A stretch of DNA of 64,000 nucleotides, taken from the NCBI GenBank assembly GCA_035439445.1, contig DAORKG010000005.1:77796-141795 (forward strand), written 5' to 3'. The position numbers and the translations under genes were made by a program. The notes under the pieces were generated by a model. That model saw only the letters and a program-made list of their open reading frames with translations, did no database searches and was not told the origin of the DNA. The DNA comes from UBA4416 sp035439445. Lineage in GTDB: Bacteria; Bacteroidota; Bacteroidia; B-17B0; Aurantibacillaceae. Below, piece by piece: positions 17,581 through 26,987 of the stretch; position 1 is the first letter of the stretch, and each line of letters opens with the position of its first letter.

Positions 17581-18606
17581 TTATTCTCCTGCAAATTGCT
17601 TTAAGAAACGAACATCATTCTCAAAGAATAAACGTAAATCTTTCACGCGGTATTTTAACATGGTAATACGTTCAATACCCATACCGAATGCAAAGCCTGT
17701 GTATTTTTTGCTGTCAATTCCGCAATTTTCTAAAACTTGTGGATCAACCATGCCGCAACCTAAAATTTCTACCCAACCAGTGTATTTACATACATTACAG
17801 CCTTCGCCTTTACAAATGGTACAGCTAATATCTACTTCAGCACTTGGCTCTGTAAATGGGAAATAACTAGGGCGCATTCTTATTTTTGTTTCTGTACCAA
17901 ATAATTCTTTAGCAAAGAAATTTAAGGTTTGTTTTAAATCAGCAAACGATACATTTTCGTCAATGTATAAACCTTCAATTTGATGGAACTGACAATGAGC
18001 ACGCGCACTAATAGCTTCATTACGATACACACGTCCCGGAGAAATAGTACGGATAGGAGGCTTTTGATTCTCCATAATATGTACTTGTACAGATGATGTT
18101 TGAGTACGTAATACCATTTCAGGATTTAACTCCACATAAAAAGTATCTTGCATATCACGCGCCGGATGATTTTCGGGAGTGTTTAGTGCTGTAAAATTAT
18201 GCCAATCATCTTCAATTTCTCTTCCATCACTTACTGTAAATCCAATACGAGCAAACACATCAATAATTTGATTTTTTACTAATGATAATGGATGACGAGA
18301 ACCCACTTGGATAGTTGGATCAGCAGGTAATGTTAAGTCTATGTCCTTATTTGTTGCTGAGCTTGATGATGCATCATGCTTTTCTTTAAGCTCATTAATC
18401 TTATTTTGAGCCTTAGTCTTTAATTCATTAAGCTTTTGTCCAACTTCACGTTTAATTTCAGGGGCTACTGTTTTAAAATCATCAAACAAAGAAGTAATCT
18501 CTCCTTTTTTGCTCAACCATTTAATACGATATTCCTCAACTTGCTCTTTACTTTGTGCAGCAAATTCTTCAACTTCAGCCAATAAACTGTTTATTCTTTC
18601 TAGCAT
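17581..18606 (-). CDS. pheS: Phenylalanine--tRNA ligase alpha subunit
   Basis: 341 residues from the ATG at 18606 (MLERINSLL); the frame is open 54 bases further but those residues do not fit the family. An N-terminal coiled-coil tRNA-binding arm (1-95) precedes the class II catalytic core, with motif 2 (FHQIEGLYIDEN) and motif 3 (GFAFGMGIERITMLKY) visible. A CxxC/CxxC cluster (ISCTICKGEGCNVCKY) is present. PheS charges tRNA-Phe together with PheT, which is not in this window. Confidence 0.96.
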   Translation of the reverse strand: MLERINSLLAEVEEFAAQSKEQVEEYRIKWLSKKGEITSLFDDFKTVAPEIKREVGQKLNELKTKAQNKINELKEKHDASSSSATNKDIDLTLPADPTIQVGSRHPLSLVKNQIIDVFARIGFTVSDGREIEDDWHNFTALNTPENHPARDMQDTFYVELNPEMVLRTQTSSVQVHIMENQKPPIRTISPGRVYRNEAISARAHCQFHQIEGLYIDENVSFADLKQTLNFFAKELFGTETKIRMRPSYFPFTEPSAEVDISCTICKGEGCNVCKYTGWVEILGCGMVDPQVLENCGIDSKKYTGFAFGMGIERITMLKYRVKDLRLFFENDVRFLKQFAGE

Positions 18607-18648
18607 AATAAATTTGATAATTAGCACAAATTTAAGCAATTTTAGGTA

Positions 18649-19806
18649 GTGAAAAGTCATCTTTTAGCATATATCCTGTTTATTTCTTTTTTGGTTTTGA
18701 GTTTAATGACTAAAGCTCAATCGAAGATAAGTTATAAGGTTTTTGAAAATGACACAATTAATGTGTTGGATAAAGACAGTTTAAAACAAGGTATCTGGAA
18801 AGAGTTTTGGCCCAATGGCGACTTACGAAGCGAAGTCTTTTATAAAAACAACAAGAAACAAGGACTGGAAATATTGTGGTTTGACGAACCGGATTGCGTA
18901 GAATTGGAAGCGTATTACAAAGATGGGGTATTAGATGGCCCATCTATTTATTATTCAAAAAAATGTAAAAAAGAGTTTTTTGAAACATATAGAAATGGCT
19001 TAAAAGATGGGCTAGAGTTGGAGTATTACTCTAACGGACGAGTTAAGGCTGAAGGAAAATTTAAAAAAGGTAATTTGGATGGTTACTATAAAGTATTTGA
19101 TAAAAATGGCAGTTTTTCGTTTGAAAGTAGGAGTACAGATAATGAAACCAACTTGTCGCCAAATATAGCCGACACTCTCAGTAGCGTTGTTTTTAATGTT
19201 TTAAAGCGTAATAAACAGTGGAGAAATAAATTAATCGTTGCTGATTTAACAGGCAGTATGTATCCATATGCTCAGCAGGTAAGTACTTGGATGAAATTAC
19301 ATTTTATGAAAGATAGTACTAGTCAGCATTTTGTTTTTTTTAATGATGGTGATAAAAAAAGAGATGATGATAAAAAGATTGGCGCAACCGGTGGAGTATA
19401 TCATTGCAGAGCAAAAACCGTTGAGGAATTGATTACTACGATGGAGCTTACCATAAAAAAAGGGCAGGGAGGAGATGCTCCAGAGAATGTGATTGAAGCT
19501 ATTATTTACGGTTTAAATAAAAGTGGTAAGGTGGAAGATGTGATTTTGATAGCAGATAATTGGGCAAAAGTAAGAGATATTAAAATGTTGGCTCGAGTGA
19601 AAGTTCCTGTACGGGTGGTTTTATGTGGCGTATATGAGGGAATGGAAATCAATGAAGATTATTTGAATATAGCCTATAAAACAAAAGGATCTGTTCATAC
19701 AATAGAACAAGATATTACTGATTTAATGAAACAGAGCACCGGAAAAAAATTCAATATTAACGGAGTGGATTATATTATCAAAAATGGTAGTATCAAAGTA
19801 TTTTAA
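18649..19806 (+). CDS. Secreted MORN-repeat plus von Willebrand A-like protein
   Basis: 385 residues from a GTG start, the only good start before the signal peptide (LLAYILFISFLVLSLMTKAQ). Residues ~35-160 hold MORN/YwqK-type repeats (GIWKEFWPNGDLRSEVFY, GLELEYYSNGRVKAEGKF, GNLDGYYKVFDKNGSF). Residues ~190-365 look like a von Willebrand A domain with a variant metal site VADLTGSM near 197, where the usual motif is DxSxS. Annotation pipelines tend to name the first part antitoxin; no toxin is nearby. It probably acts at the cell envelope, but its role is unknown. Only 42 bp separate it from the divergent pheS start. Confidence 0.75.
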   Translation: MKSHLLAYILFISFLVLSLMTKAQSKISYKVFENDTINVLDKDSLKQGIWKEFWPNGDLRSEVFYKNNKKQGLEILWFDEPDCVELEAYYKDGVLDGPSIYYSKKCKKEFFETYRNGLKDGLELEYYSNGRVKAEGKFKKGNLDGYYKVFDKNGSFSFESRSTDNETNLSPNIADTLSSVVFNVLKRNKQWRNKLIVADLTGSMYPYAQQVSTWMKLHFMKDSTSQHFVFFNDGDKKRDDDKKIGATGGVYHCRAKTVEELITTMELTIKKGQGGDAPENVIEAIIYGLNKSGKVEDVILIADNWAKVRDIKMLARVKVPVRVVLCGVYEGMEINEDYLNIAYKTKGSVHTIEQDITDLMKQSTGKKFNINGVDYIIKNGSIKVF

Positions 19807-19835
19807 ATTCTCGTATCTTTAACCACTATTTCTTT

Positions 19836-20759
19836 GTGAGTACTTATCATCAAATATCAGAACTGTCGGGTTTAGAAAACACTATTGTTACTATTGGTAC
19901 TTTTGATGGGGTTCATTTAGGTCATCAGAAAATAATTAAACGATTAGTTGAATTAAAAGAAAAGCAAGGTGGAGAAATAGTGTTATTTACTTTCGACCCT
20001 CATCCACGTAAAATACTTTTCCCTGAACAAAAAGATTTGAAACTAATTACTACAACTGATGAAAAATGTGCGGTTTTAAAACAGTTTGGAGTTGACCATG
20101 TTTTGGTGTTTCCTTTTACAAAGGAGTTTTCGCAAATGCAGGCGCAAGATTATATTTCAAATATTATTGTAAAAGGATTAAAAACTAAAACTTTGGTTAT
20201 TGGCTATGATCATCGTTTTGGTAGTAATAGAGAGGGGAATATTGAAACATTAAAACAGTTGTCTGAAATTTATAATTTTAATGTAGAGGAAATTCCTGCC
20301 CAAGAAATTAATCAACTAAATGTTAGTAGCACTCGTATTAGAAAGGCTATTGACGAAGGAGATATAAAAACAGCAAATGAGTTTTTAGGCTATCGTTTTT
20401 TTATAAGCGGAACCGTAGTTAAAGGAAAGCAACTTGGCAGAACTATTGGTTATCCAACTGCTAATATCTTTATTGAAGATAAAGATAAATTAACCCCTAA
20501 AATTGGCGTGTATGCTGTAAATGTTGAGGTTAAAGGAATTGCGTATAAAGGGATGTTGAACATTGGAACAAATCCTACAACAGATTTGGATAACACTATA
20601 AAGATTGAAGTCAATATTTTTGATTTTGATAAGGATATATATGGCGAAGAAATAAAAGTTGAATTTCTAAAGCGTATTCGAAATGAAGAAAAATTTGCTA
20701 ACTTAGATGAACTAAAGCAAGCTTTAGCAAATGATAAAATCGCTTGTAGTCATGTTTAA
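19836..20759 (+). CDS. ribF: Bifunctional riboflavin kinase / FAD synthetase
   Basis: 307 residues from a GTG start. The N-terminal FMN adenylyltransferase domain has TIGTFDGVHLGHQKII (about 16-31) and the SSTRIRKAI motif near 165. The C-terminal riboflavin kinase domain has GRTIGYPTANI near 203. It turns riboflavin into FMN and then FAD. A TATCTTTA box at 19814-19821 may be its promoter. No other flavin gene is nearby. Confidence 0.95.
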   Translation: MSTYHQISELSGLENTIVTIGTFDGVHLGHQKIIKRLVELKEKQGGEIVLFTFDPHPRKILFPEQKDLKLITTTDEKCAVLKQFGVDHVLVFPFTKEFSQMQAQDYISNIIVKGLKTKTLVIGYDHRFGSNREGNIETLKQLSEIYNFNVEEIPAQEINQLNVSSTRIRKAIDEGDIKTANEFLGYRFFISGTVVKGKQLGRTIGYPTANIFIEDKDKLTPKIGVYAVNVEVKGIAYKGMLNIGTNPTTDLDNTIKIEVNIFDFDKDIYGEEIKVEFLKRIRNEEKFANLDELKQALANDKIACSHV

Positions 20760-21360
20760 ATACTTTTTGAATATAACAGTTGTTTTAATTCTGTCTTTTT
20801 CGTTTAAGACAGTAAATGCTCAATTGTTGGATTCTCTTTCTTTAGATACAATGCAGGGATTTACATCTATTCAGGAAGCTATGAAAAATCCTGACGCAGT
20901 TATTAAATTAGTACTTCGCAAACAGCATTTAAAATCATTTCCTAAAGAGATATTACAATTTAAAAATTTACAATATTTAGATATTAGTAAAAATTCAATA
21001 TCTGAATTATCAGACAGCATCTACTTACTATCAAATCTTCAATATTTCTCTTGTAGTAAAACCGGTTTAAAAGTACTACCTAAGGAAATTGGTAAGTTGA
21101 GTAACTTATTATATTTAAATTGTAATCAAAATGATTTAGAAGCTTTACCTCCTCAAATTGGTAATCTTGAAAAATTAGAGATACTTGATTTATGGAGTAA
21201 TAATTTTAATGAGTATCCCTCTACCTTATCAGGATTAAAATCTTTGAAAGTTCTGGATTTAAGAAATATTTTAATAAGTGATGAGGTTCAGACAAATATC
21301 ACTAATATGCTTCCAAGAGCAAAAGTGTATATGTCGCCTAGTTGTAAGTGTAAGTGGTGA
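20752..21360 (+). CDS. Secreted leucine-rich-repeat protein
   Basis: About 202 residues from the ATG at 20752, which overlaps the ribF stop by 8 bases; a start at 20731 is less likely because it delays the signal peptide (MFKYFLNITVVLILSFSFKT). About five leucine-rich repeats follow (LQYLDISKNSISELSDSIY, LLYLNCNQNDLEALPPQIG, LEILDLWSNNFNEYPSTLS). There is no T9SS tail. Extracytoplasmic LRR proteins of this size bind proteins; the target is unknown. Confidence 0.8.
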   Translation: MFKYFLNITVVLILSFSFKTVNAQLLDSLSLDTMQGFTSIQEAMKNPDAVIKLVLRKQHLKSFPKEILQFKNLQYLDISKNSISELSDSIYLLSNLQYFSCSKTGLKVLPKEIGKLSNLLYLNCNQNDLEALPPQIGNLEKLEILDLWSNNFNEYPSTLSGLKSLKVLDLRNILISDEVQTNITNMLPRAKVYMSPSCKCKW

Positions 21361-21407
21361 TTTCGAGAACCTCAATCATCAAAATACGATGCCTGAGGCA
21401 CTCGAAA
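21361..21407. repeat. Imperfect inverted repeat between convergent genes
   Basis: A 20-base left arm at 21361-21380 and a right arm at 21388-21407 pair at 16 of 20 positions (TTTCGAG..CCTCA..CATC pattern) around a 7-base loop. It begins directly after the LRR gene stop. It lacks a T run, so it may be a terminator variant or a mobile palindromic repeat. Confidence 0.6.
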
Positions 21408-21418
21408 GCAGGGTTAAG

Positions 21419-22351
21419 TTAAACTCCCATTTGTTTTAATTGCTCTTCCAAAAACTTAATTCCCTCTACAAAACTATGAGGATTATATCCTAAATCACGC
21501 TTTGCTTTATCTAAAATAAAGCCAGTAACAGGAGGTCGTTTTGCAGGTTGTTTAATATCTGCTGATTTAGAAGGTTTTATTAATGATTTATCTAATTTGT
21601 AATAATCAGCTACTAAATGAGCTACTTCTAAAATATTTAAAAAGTCTTTTCCAGAGATATTATAAATACCACTTGCCTTTTTCTCTGCAATTAATATACA
21701 ACCATCTGCTAAATCTTCGGCAAGAGTTGGTGTACGGTATTGGTCATCAACCACATTAATGGTTTTGCCCTGCTCTAAATTTTGTTTCACCCACAATACA
21801 ATGTTACTTCTGCTCATATTATCTACAATACCGTAAACTAAAACAGTTCGAGCAATTGACCAATGAAGAGAAGAATTTTGAACAATATTTTCTGCCTCTA
21901 ATTTTGTTTCTGCATAGTAACTTAATGGATTTGGTTTTTCTGTTTCATCCAGTGGTCCGTGCGTTCCATCAAAAATAAAATCAGTTGATAAGTGAATGAA
22001 ATGTGGTTTATAATTAGGATTTTCTATTTGTAATTTTTCTAAAACCTCTACCTGATTTTTAACGGAAGTTGTGTTAAGTAAATATGCTCCTTCTCTATCG
22101 CTTTCGCATGCATCCACATTGGTCATAGCGGCAGTATTAATTACAACATCAGGCAAGTATTTTTTAAATACAGATAATACGTTCTCGTAATTTGTAATGT
22201 CTAATTCGGCATACTCATAGCCAGATTTATTTACTAATCTGTTTTCACCACGCGCAGTAGCAATGCATACTACGTTAGCTTTATCTTTTAGCTTGTAAAC
22301 TAATTTCTGACCTAGTAATCCGTTGGAACCTGTAATTAATATTTTTTGCAT
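21419..22351 (-). CDS. SDR family reductase, dTDP-4-dehydrorhamnose reductase (RmlD)-like
   Basis: 310 residues from the ATG at 22351 (MQKILITGSNGLLG). Rossmann motif TGSNGLLGQKL at 7-17 and the YxxxK catalytic pair in LSYYAETKLEAE near 137. It belongs to the extended SDR family, RmlD/RfbD branch, making dTDP-L-rhamnose or acting on a similar nucleotide sugar. No rmlABC genes are adjacent, so the exact substrate is open. A TATATTTA box lies 4 bp before the start on the minus strand. Confidence 0.85.
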   Translation of the reverse strand: MQKILITGSNGLLGQKLVYKLKDKANVVCIATARGENRLVNKSGYEYAELDITNYENVLSVFKKYLPDVVINTAAMTNVDACESDREGAYLLNTTSVKNQVEVLEKLQIENPNYKPHFIHLSTDFIFDGTHGPLDETEKPNPLSYYAETKLEAENIVQNSSLHWSIARTVLVYGIVDNMSRSNIVLWVKQNLEQGKTINVVDDQYRTPTLAEDLADGCILIAEKKASGIYNISGKDFLNILEVAHLVADYYKLDKSLIKPSKSADIKQPAKRPPVTGFILDKAKRDLGYNPHSFVEGIKFLEEQLKQMGV

Positions 22352-22381
22352 AGGGTAAATATACAAAAAGCATAAAAATAG

Positions 22382-22894
22382 TTATCGCTGAGTACTTTTT
22401 ATTTGCAGTAAAATGTCGAATAATTTTGCGGTTGCTAACGCGTCACCTTCCGCTCTGTGTCTGGCATCATTGTTAATTCCTAATGATTCACATAAAGGCC
22501 CAAGGCTATATGTTTTTTTACCTGGAATTAGTTTACGACTGAGTTTTACAGTACACAATTTTTCTCTTTCAAAATGATATCCTAACGAGGCAAATTCTCC
22601 TTTAATGAAATTATAATCAAAGCTAACATTGTGTGCTACAAAAGTTCTGCCCTCTGTTAGTTTTAGAATTGTATTTGCAATTTCATGAAACTTAGGTGCA
22701 TCGGCTACCATTTGATTAGTTATACCGGTAATGTTTGTGTAAAATGGAGAAATGTAGCATTCAGGATTAATTAACGAAGTGAATTTTTCGGTTACTTGCA
22801 AGCCATCATGAATAATGATACATATCTCTGTAATTCGTCCTTTTGGGTATTCAAATTTTCCACCGCAAGTTTCTATATCAATAATGGCAAACAT
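22382..22894 (-). CDS. 3'-5' exonuclease, DnaQ-like (DEDDh)
   Basis: 170 residues forming a single exonuclease domain. DEDDh motifs: Exo I IDIETCGG at the N-terminus, Exo II HNVSFDYNFI near 95, and Exo III HRAEGDALATAKL near 147. It matches the proofreading epsilon / PolC exonuclease family. The short length means it lacks a GIY-YIG or polymerase part. It likely trims DNA or RNA 3' ends. Only 30 bp separate it from the downstream reductase. Confidence 0.88.
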   Translation of the reverse strand: MFAIIDIETCGGKFEYPKGRITEICIIIHDGLQVTEKFTSLINPECYISPFYTNITGITNQMVADAPKFHEIANTILKLTEGRTFVAHNVSFDYNFIKGEFASLGYHFEREKLCTVKLSRKLIPGKKTYSLGPLCESLGINNDARHRAEGDALATAKLFDILLQIKSTQR

Positions 22895-22939
22895 TGTAGT
22901 AAAAGTAATTTTTTATTTTTTGTATAAAAAGAAGAAAAT

Positions 22940-22972
22940 AAAAAAGCCCAATTTATATTGGGCTTTAAAAAA
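22940..22972. terminator. Terminator downstream of the secreted hydrolase gene
   Basis: AAAGCCCAAT (22943-22952) and ATTGGGCTTT (22957-22966) form a 10-bp stem with a 4-base loop, flanked by A-runs and T/A-runs. It is placed to end the minus-strand esterase gene at 22989. Confidence 0.8.
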
Positions 22973-22988
22973 AAATTAGGATATACTA

Positions 22989-24305
22989 TTATTTAAAAAT
23001 TACTTTTTGTGTTGTTGATTGCCCGTTTTTATTAGTTACTTTTAAAAAGTATAAACCTGCTGATAAGTTATTTTTCTTGATCTTAATGCTTGTTTCATCT
23101 GTAGTTTCAGAACTTATTGTTTTTCCGGTCACATCCAATAATTCAATTTTATGAGTAGTATTTGAATTTTCGAAAACCACAGTCATATCATTTTCTGAAG
23201 GATTAGGATAAACCTCTGAAATAATAGAATTATTGGTTAATTCTTTAATGCCAACTTGAGAACATGCCATTGTTACATTGGTTGTACAAGTAGTATAAGC
23301 GTACAAAGTTGCGGTTTGTGCCGGTGTGTTAGGGGCAATTAATGGCGCATCAGTACATCCTAAATTAGAAACCAAAAAGTCTCTTACAAATTTCACTGTA
23401 CTATCCATATAAGTAGTAGATGATGCAAAGGGTACATGATCTTTTCCGTACCAAGTATAGAAAGGATTTGCTACACCAGTCGCATTTGCTTGTTCTTTTA
23501 GCATTCTACTACCGTCTAATACAATTAGTTGTGCACCTAACGGTGCAGCAGGGCCTCTATTATACTTTACAGTTCCATCAATTGTTCCGTGCATAGAGCA
23601 AAATGGCACATCACCAGGTTGGATCCATCCATATCTTCCTAATGCCCCACATAAATTAATAACACCTTTTACTTTAGATGAATAGCATTGGTTTCCGCTA
23701 TAACCTTCCATACCACCTAATGAATTTATAACTGAATCATTCATGTAATAATTTACTTCACATGTTTTGTCTAAATATGCTGTATGTAATGCTGTAATTG
23801 CACCTGCTGAACTCCCCCCGATAAAAATATTGTTAGTATCTATTTTATAGGTGTTTGAGGTTAATTTATCTTTGTAGAAAAAACGAATAGACGCTTTCAT
23901 ATCTTGAACAGCTCTTAAAACAGCTTTCACTGCACCTACTGAATCAAAAGGGGTTAACCCCAAACGATAATTGATAGATGCACAAACAAATCCTTTTTTT
24001 GCAAAAGATTGTGATAAAGTAACAACATCACCGTCATTTTTGGTTCCAAAAATAAAACTACCACCATGTGCCCAGATAATTAAGGGGCGTTTTGTTTCAG
24101 TGTCACCGGTAGGTTCGTAAAAGTCTAAGGTAAGCGTTTGTGTTGATCCTGCGGCTGTTAAGTTTGATCCAAAAACAATATTACTGGTTGTTGTAACATT
24201 TGTAAATGTATCAGTTGCATATCTTCCGGTAGCACATGGCGTTTGAGCCTTTAAAAGACCAAAGTTGGCAATGGTAGATAAGGCAAAAAAGTAAATTTTT
24301 TTCAT
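22989..24305 (-). CDS. T9SS-exported alpha/beta hydrolase (carboxylesterase-like)
   Basis: 438 residues: signal peptide (1-20, ending GLLKAQ), an esterase/lipase domain with oxyanion motif WAHGGSFIFG near 74-83 and nucleophile motif GGSSAGA near 163-169, and a type A T9SS sorting domain in the last ~75 residues (EVYPNPSENDMTV, DVTGK, LSAGLYFLKVTN). It is therefore expected at the cell surface or released. The family includes carboxylesterases and BD-FAE feruloyl-esterase-like enzymes; the substrate is unknown. Confidence 0.87.
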   Translation of the reverse strand: MKKIYFFALSTIANFGLLKAQTPCATGRYATDTFTNVTTTSNIVFGSNLTAAGSTQTLTLDFYEPTGDTETKRPLIIWAHGGSFIFGTKNDGDVVTLSQSFAKKGFVCASINYRLGLTPFDSVGAVKAVLRAVQDMKASIRFFYKDKLTSNTYKIDTNNIFIGGSSAGAITALHTAYLDKTCEVNYYMNDSVINSLGGMEGYSGNQCYSSKVKGVINLCGALGRYGWIQPGDVPFCSMHGTIDGTVKYNRGPAAPLGAQLIVLDGSRMLKEQANATGVANPFYTWYGKDHVPFASSTTYMDSTVKFVRDFLVSNLGCTDAPLIAPNTPAQTATLYAYTTCTTNVTMACSQVGIKELTNNSIISEVYPNPSENDMTVVFENSNTTHKIELLDVTGKTISSETTDETSIKIKKNNLSAGLYFLKVTNKNGQSTTQKVIFK

Positions 24306-24399
24306 AGTGTAAAGTTTAGGTTATGATAAATTTAATCTTTTTTTTAAATCATTTTAGTATTGATATGTTATTTAACACCAGATGCCCTAAAAGATTTAG

Positions 24400-25722
24400 T
24401 TATGGAAAAATCACCGCCGGATATTTTGTAGCAAGAGCCTCTGGAATAGATGATTTGTAGGTAGAATTGATGGCTTTAATAAATTCATTAGCCAATAAGG
24501 CATTGCCTCTTGGTGTTAAATTCAATCCATCTAAAGAGTAGAAACCACCTGACACAAATGATGCATTTACAGATACTCCATTATATGCGTATCCTGTTTT
24601 TACTTTTGCAAAAAATGAATTTACATCTACAAAAGCTAATCCTTTAGCATCAGCAATATTTTTTAAAATGCTATTATAATTATTAATAGCATTTTCTATA
24701 GTGTTTATTTCTGCTGTAGTTAAAACATATCTGTCAGGGATTGGAATTAAAGAGCCCCATTTGTGACATTTCACAGAATCCAGAGGTACATTTAATAAAA
24801 TAAATTCTCCTTCCTGAGCTTGTCTGAATCCTAAAAACTGACTTGCGTCTTGAATAACAAAACCATTATTTCCTTCAGAGAAACTAAACGGTGCGCTTAT
24901 AGCTCCGTAGTATAAATTTAAATTGTCAGCTGATGTAGCATCTAATTTCAAGGCATTCCAGGCAATGGTATTAAAATAAGCCATTGATTTAATACTTGGT
25001 ATATTAGCAATAATACCTTTTGAGCCATTAGCCGTTAATTTATTAATTATATTATTAATACTTGCTTCAAAGCCTATACCTGCTGCACCATTAATAGGAG
25101 TAATGTTATCTGCAGTTGCGCCTTTTAATGCATAATTTAAAACATCATTTAATCCAAGCATCACAGTAAAAAATGTTGGATTTTTAGCAATAGCATCTGA
25201 TAAAACAGAAGAACTTGCACTTGATGCCATACGCTGATAAAAAGGATTTGATAAGCCAGCCACATCTGCATCTATTACTTTTAAGTCAGGCACTCCAAAA
25301 TTATTAAATGGACCTTGGCTAGCATAAATATTAGATGCGAAAATTGAAATATCTCCCTGAGGAGCAATTTTTACAGGGCCTAGTGAGGTTACGCCCTGAC
25401 AATCCATTCTGTCACCCAAAATGGAAGGTGAATTATTAGCATTACCACAACCAATTGAACTAGCAGAAACATATGGAATTTTAAATTCTCCACTTCCAAT
25501 TGATTTAAATTGTTCAGCTAAAATTGTTGCATATGAATTTTCTTGTGCGTCATAATACAATGCTCCGTTTGCATAACCGGCAGTCATAGAACTTCCAATA
25601 GCTACATAGTTAGAAGCATCAATACTCCCTTTGTCAACTTCGGGCTCTTTAAATTTTGGATTGCAGCCTGTTGTAATAATAACAGTTGCAAATAAAAAAA
25701 TGGATGTATATAATTTCATCAT
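24400..25722 (-). CDS. SGNH/GDSL hydrolase lipoprotein
   Basis: 440 residues. Lipoprotein signal ending at Cys20 (ITTGC). The GDSL block I is present as AIGSSMTAG (41-49), with Ser in place of the usual Asp, block III as MLGLNDVLNYA, and block V as SLDGLNLTPRGNALLA, where Asn stands where many members have His. It is probably an outer-membrane lipase/esterase. It follows a FadL-type porin by 12 bp; this pairing suggests ester cleavage feeding uptake of a lipid or fatty acid. Confidence 0.82.
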   Translation of the reverse strand: MMKLYTSIFLFATVIITTGCNPKFKEPEVDKGSIDASNYVAIGSSMTAGYANGALYYDAQENSYATILAEQFKSIGSGEFKIPYVSASSIGCGNANNSPSILGDRMDCQGVTSLGPVKIAPQGDISIFASNIYASQGPFNNFGVPDLKVIDADVAGLSNPFYQRMASSASSSVLSDAIAKNPTFFTVMLGLNDVLNYALKGATADNITPINGAAGIGFEASINNIINKLTANGSKGIIANIPSIKSMAYFNTIAWNALKLDATSADNLNLYYGAISAPFSFSEGNNGFVIQDASQFLGFRQAQEGEFILLNVPLDSVKCHKWGSLIPIPDRYVLTTAEINTIENAINNYNSILKNIADAKGLAFVDVNSFFAKVKTGYAYNGVSVNASFVSGGFYSLDGLNLTPRGNALLANEFIKAINSTYKSSIPEALATKYPAVIFP

Positions 25723-25734
25723 AATTTAAATGTC

Positions 25735-26964
25735 TTAAAATTTGTAACCAATTGATATTCCTGGAGCGCAAACATTTGTTTTGAAAGTTCCGCTTAAATT
25801 TGTTTCTAAGTTTGTATCTTTTCGTTCGAGATGGGTGAATAAAAATGAGGCATCAATTTTTAAATGTTTACCTAACTCATATCCGATTCCTGCTGTATAA
25901 TTTATTCTGTTTGCATCAGGTGTTTCTGGTGTTACATAACCATTTTGAACTGGTGTTATACCGTATGCTAAACCTAAGCGAGCAGAAAAGTTTGTGTTAA
26001 TTTTATATTGTGCGCCACCTCTGAATGCAAAAGTGTTTTTATACATCCTAGCAGATTTTGTATCGATTAATGAAGTTGTATTGTTTTCGTAATCAAATGA
26101 TAAAGTATCATATGCTTTCCATCCAACATAATTAATATCTAAAGCAACATCTAATTTGCTATTTATATTATAGGCGAAACCTAATGTAGTAACATTTGGT
26201 AAAGGTAAACTCGAAGAAAATTTACCATCAGGAAAATTAGCCGCTAATGAGGCAGGGACTTTAAATGTGGCTTGTCCGTTATTTACTTTCATGTCAATTT
26301 TTGAACGATATGTTAAGCCTATGCTTAATTTTTCAATTGGTTTAAAGTAAATGCCTGCATTAAAACCATAGCCAGATGCTTTTCCGTTTAATTCAGCATG
26401 TCCGTAATTGCCGTTTTGATCGATAACAGGAATGTCTTTTTGTAAGTTTACTTTTCCACTCGCGTAAACTAATCCTGCACCAATACCAATTTTATCATTG
26501 ATTCTATAGCTTACTGTAGGCTGATAAAATATAGCTCTTAGTTCTAATCTGGTTAATGCAAATCTCCCGGTCCAGTTATTTTCCCATTGTACTGTGCTGC
26601 CAAATGGTGTGTAAACTGCTAAGCCCAATTTTAATTTGGAACTGTCTTTTAGTTCAAATAAGCCATAAGCTGCAAAAGGCGTACTAATAGGAGAGTTAGT
26701 TCTTGAAACTTGATTGGTCGCAGCATCCATGTATGCACCTCTTGCAATAGTGGGAGTAACTCCTAGATTAATAGAGTTTCCATGAACAAAACTTGCTCCA
26801 CCAGGATTAAAAAATAAGGAGGCTGCATCTTGCATCAATGCTGTTCCGGCTCCGCCCATGCCTTGTTGTTTTTGTCCTTGTAAGTTTACCTGAAAGCCCT
26901 GCGAACTCATGATTGCAGGAGTTGTTAGAAATATGAATATAAATAGTTTATAGAAATAGTTCAT
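25735..26964 (-). CDS. OmpP1/FadL family outer-membrane transporter
   Basis: 409 residues: signal peptide, then the FadL hatch-like N-terminus (GFQVNLQGQKQQGMGGAGTA) and a beta-barrel pattern of alternating strands ending in IGYKF with a terminal Phe. FadL proteins carry long-chain fatty acids and other hydrophobic compounds across the outer membrane. It is transcribed first, with the GDSL lipoprotein next. Confidence 0.9.
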   Translation of the reverse strand: MNYFYKLFIFIFLTTPAIMSSQGFQVNLQGQKQQGMGGAGTALMQDAASLFFNPGGASFVHGNSINLGVTPTIARGAYMDAATNQVSRTNSPISTPFAAYGLFELKDSSKLKLGLAVYTPFGSTVQWENNWTGRFALTRLELRAIFYQPTVSYRINDKIGIGAGLVYASGKVNLQKDIPVIDQNGNYGHAELNGKASGYGFNAGIYFKPIEKLSIGLTYRSKIDMKVNNGQATFKVPASLAANFPDGKFSSSLPLPNVTTLGFAYNINSKLDVALDINYVGWKAYDTLSFDYENNTTSLIDTKSARMYKNTFAFRGGAQYKINTNFSARLGLAYGITPVQNGYVTPETPDANRINYTAGIGYELGKHLKIDASFLFTHLERKDTNLETNLSGTFKTNVCAPGISIGYKF

Positions 26965-26987
26965 TTAGGGATAGTGTTTGGTATATG

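Noticed and set aside
18607..18660. Longer pheS start at 18660
   Set aside because: The added 18 residues are hydrophobic and unlike the family; the frame overlaps the divergent gene start. The ATG at 18606 gives the normal length.
18649..19200. YwqK-type antitoxin of a toxin-antitoxin pair
   Set aside because: The similarity is to MORN repeats only; there is a signal peptide and no toxin-like neighbour.
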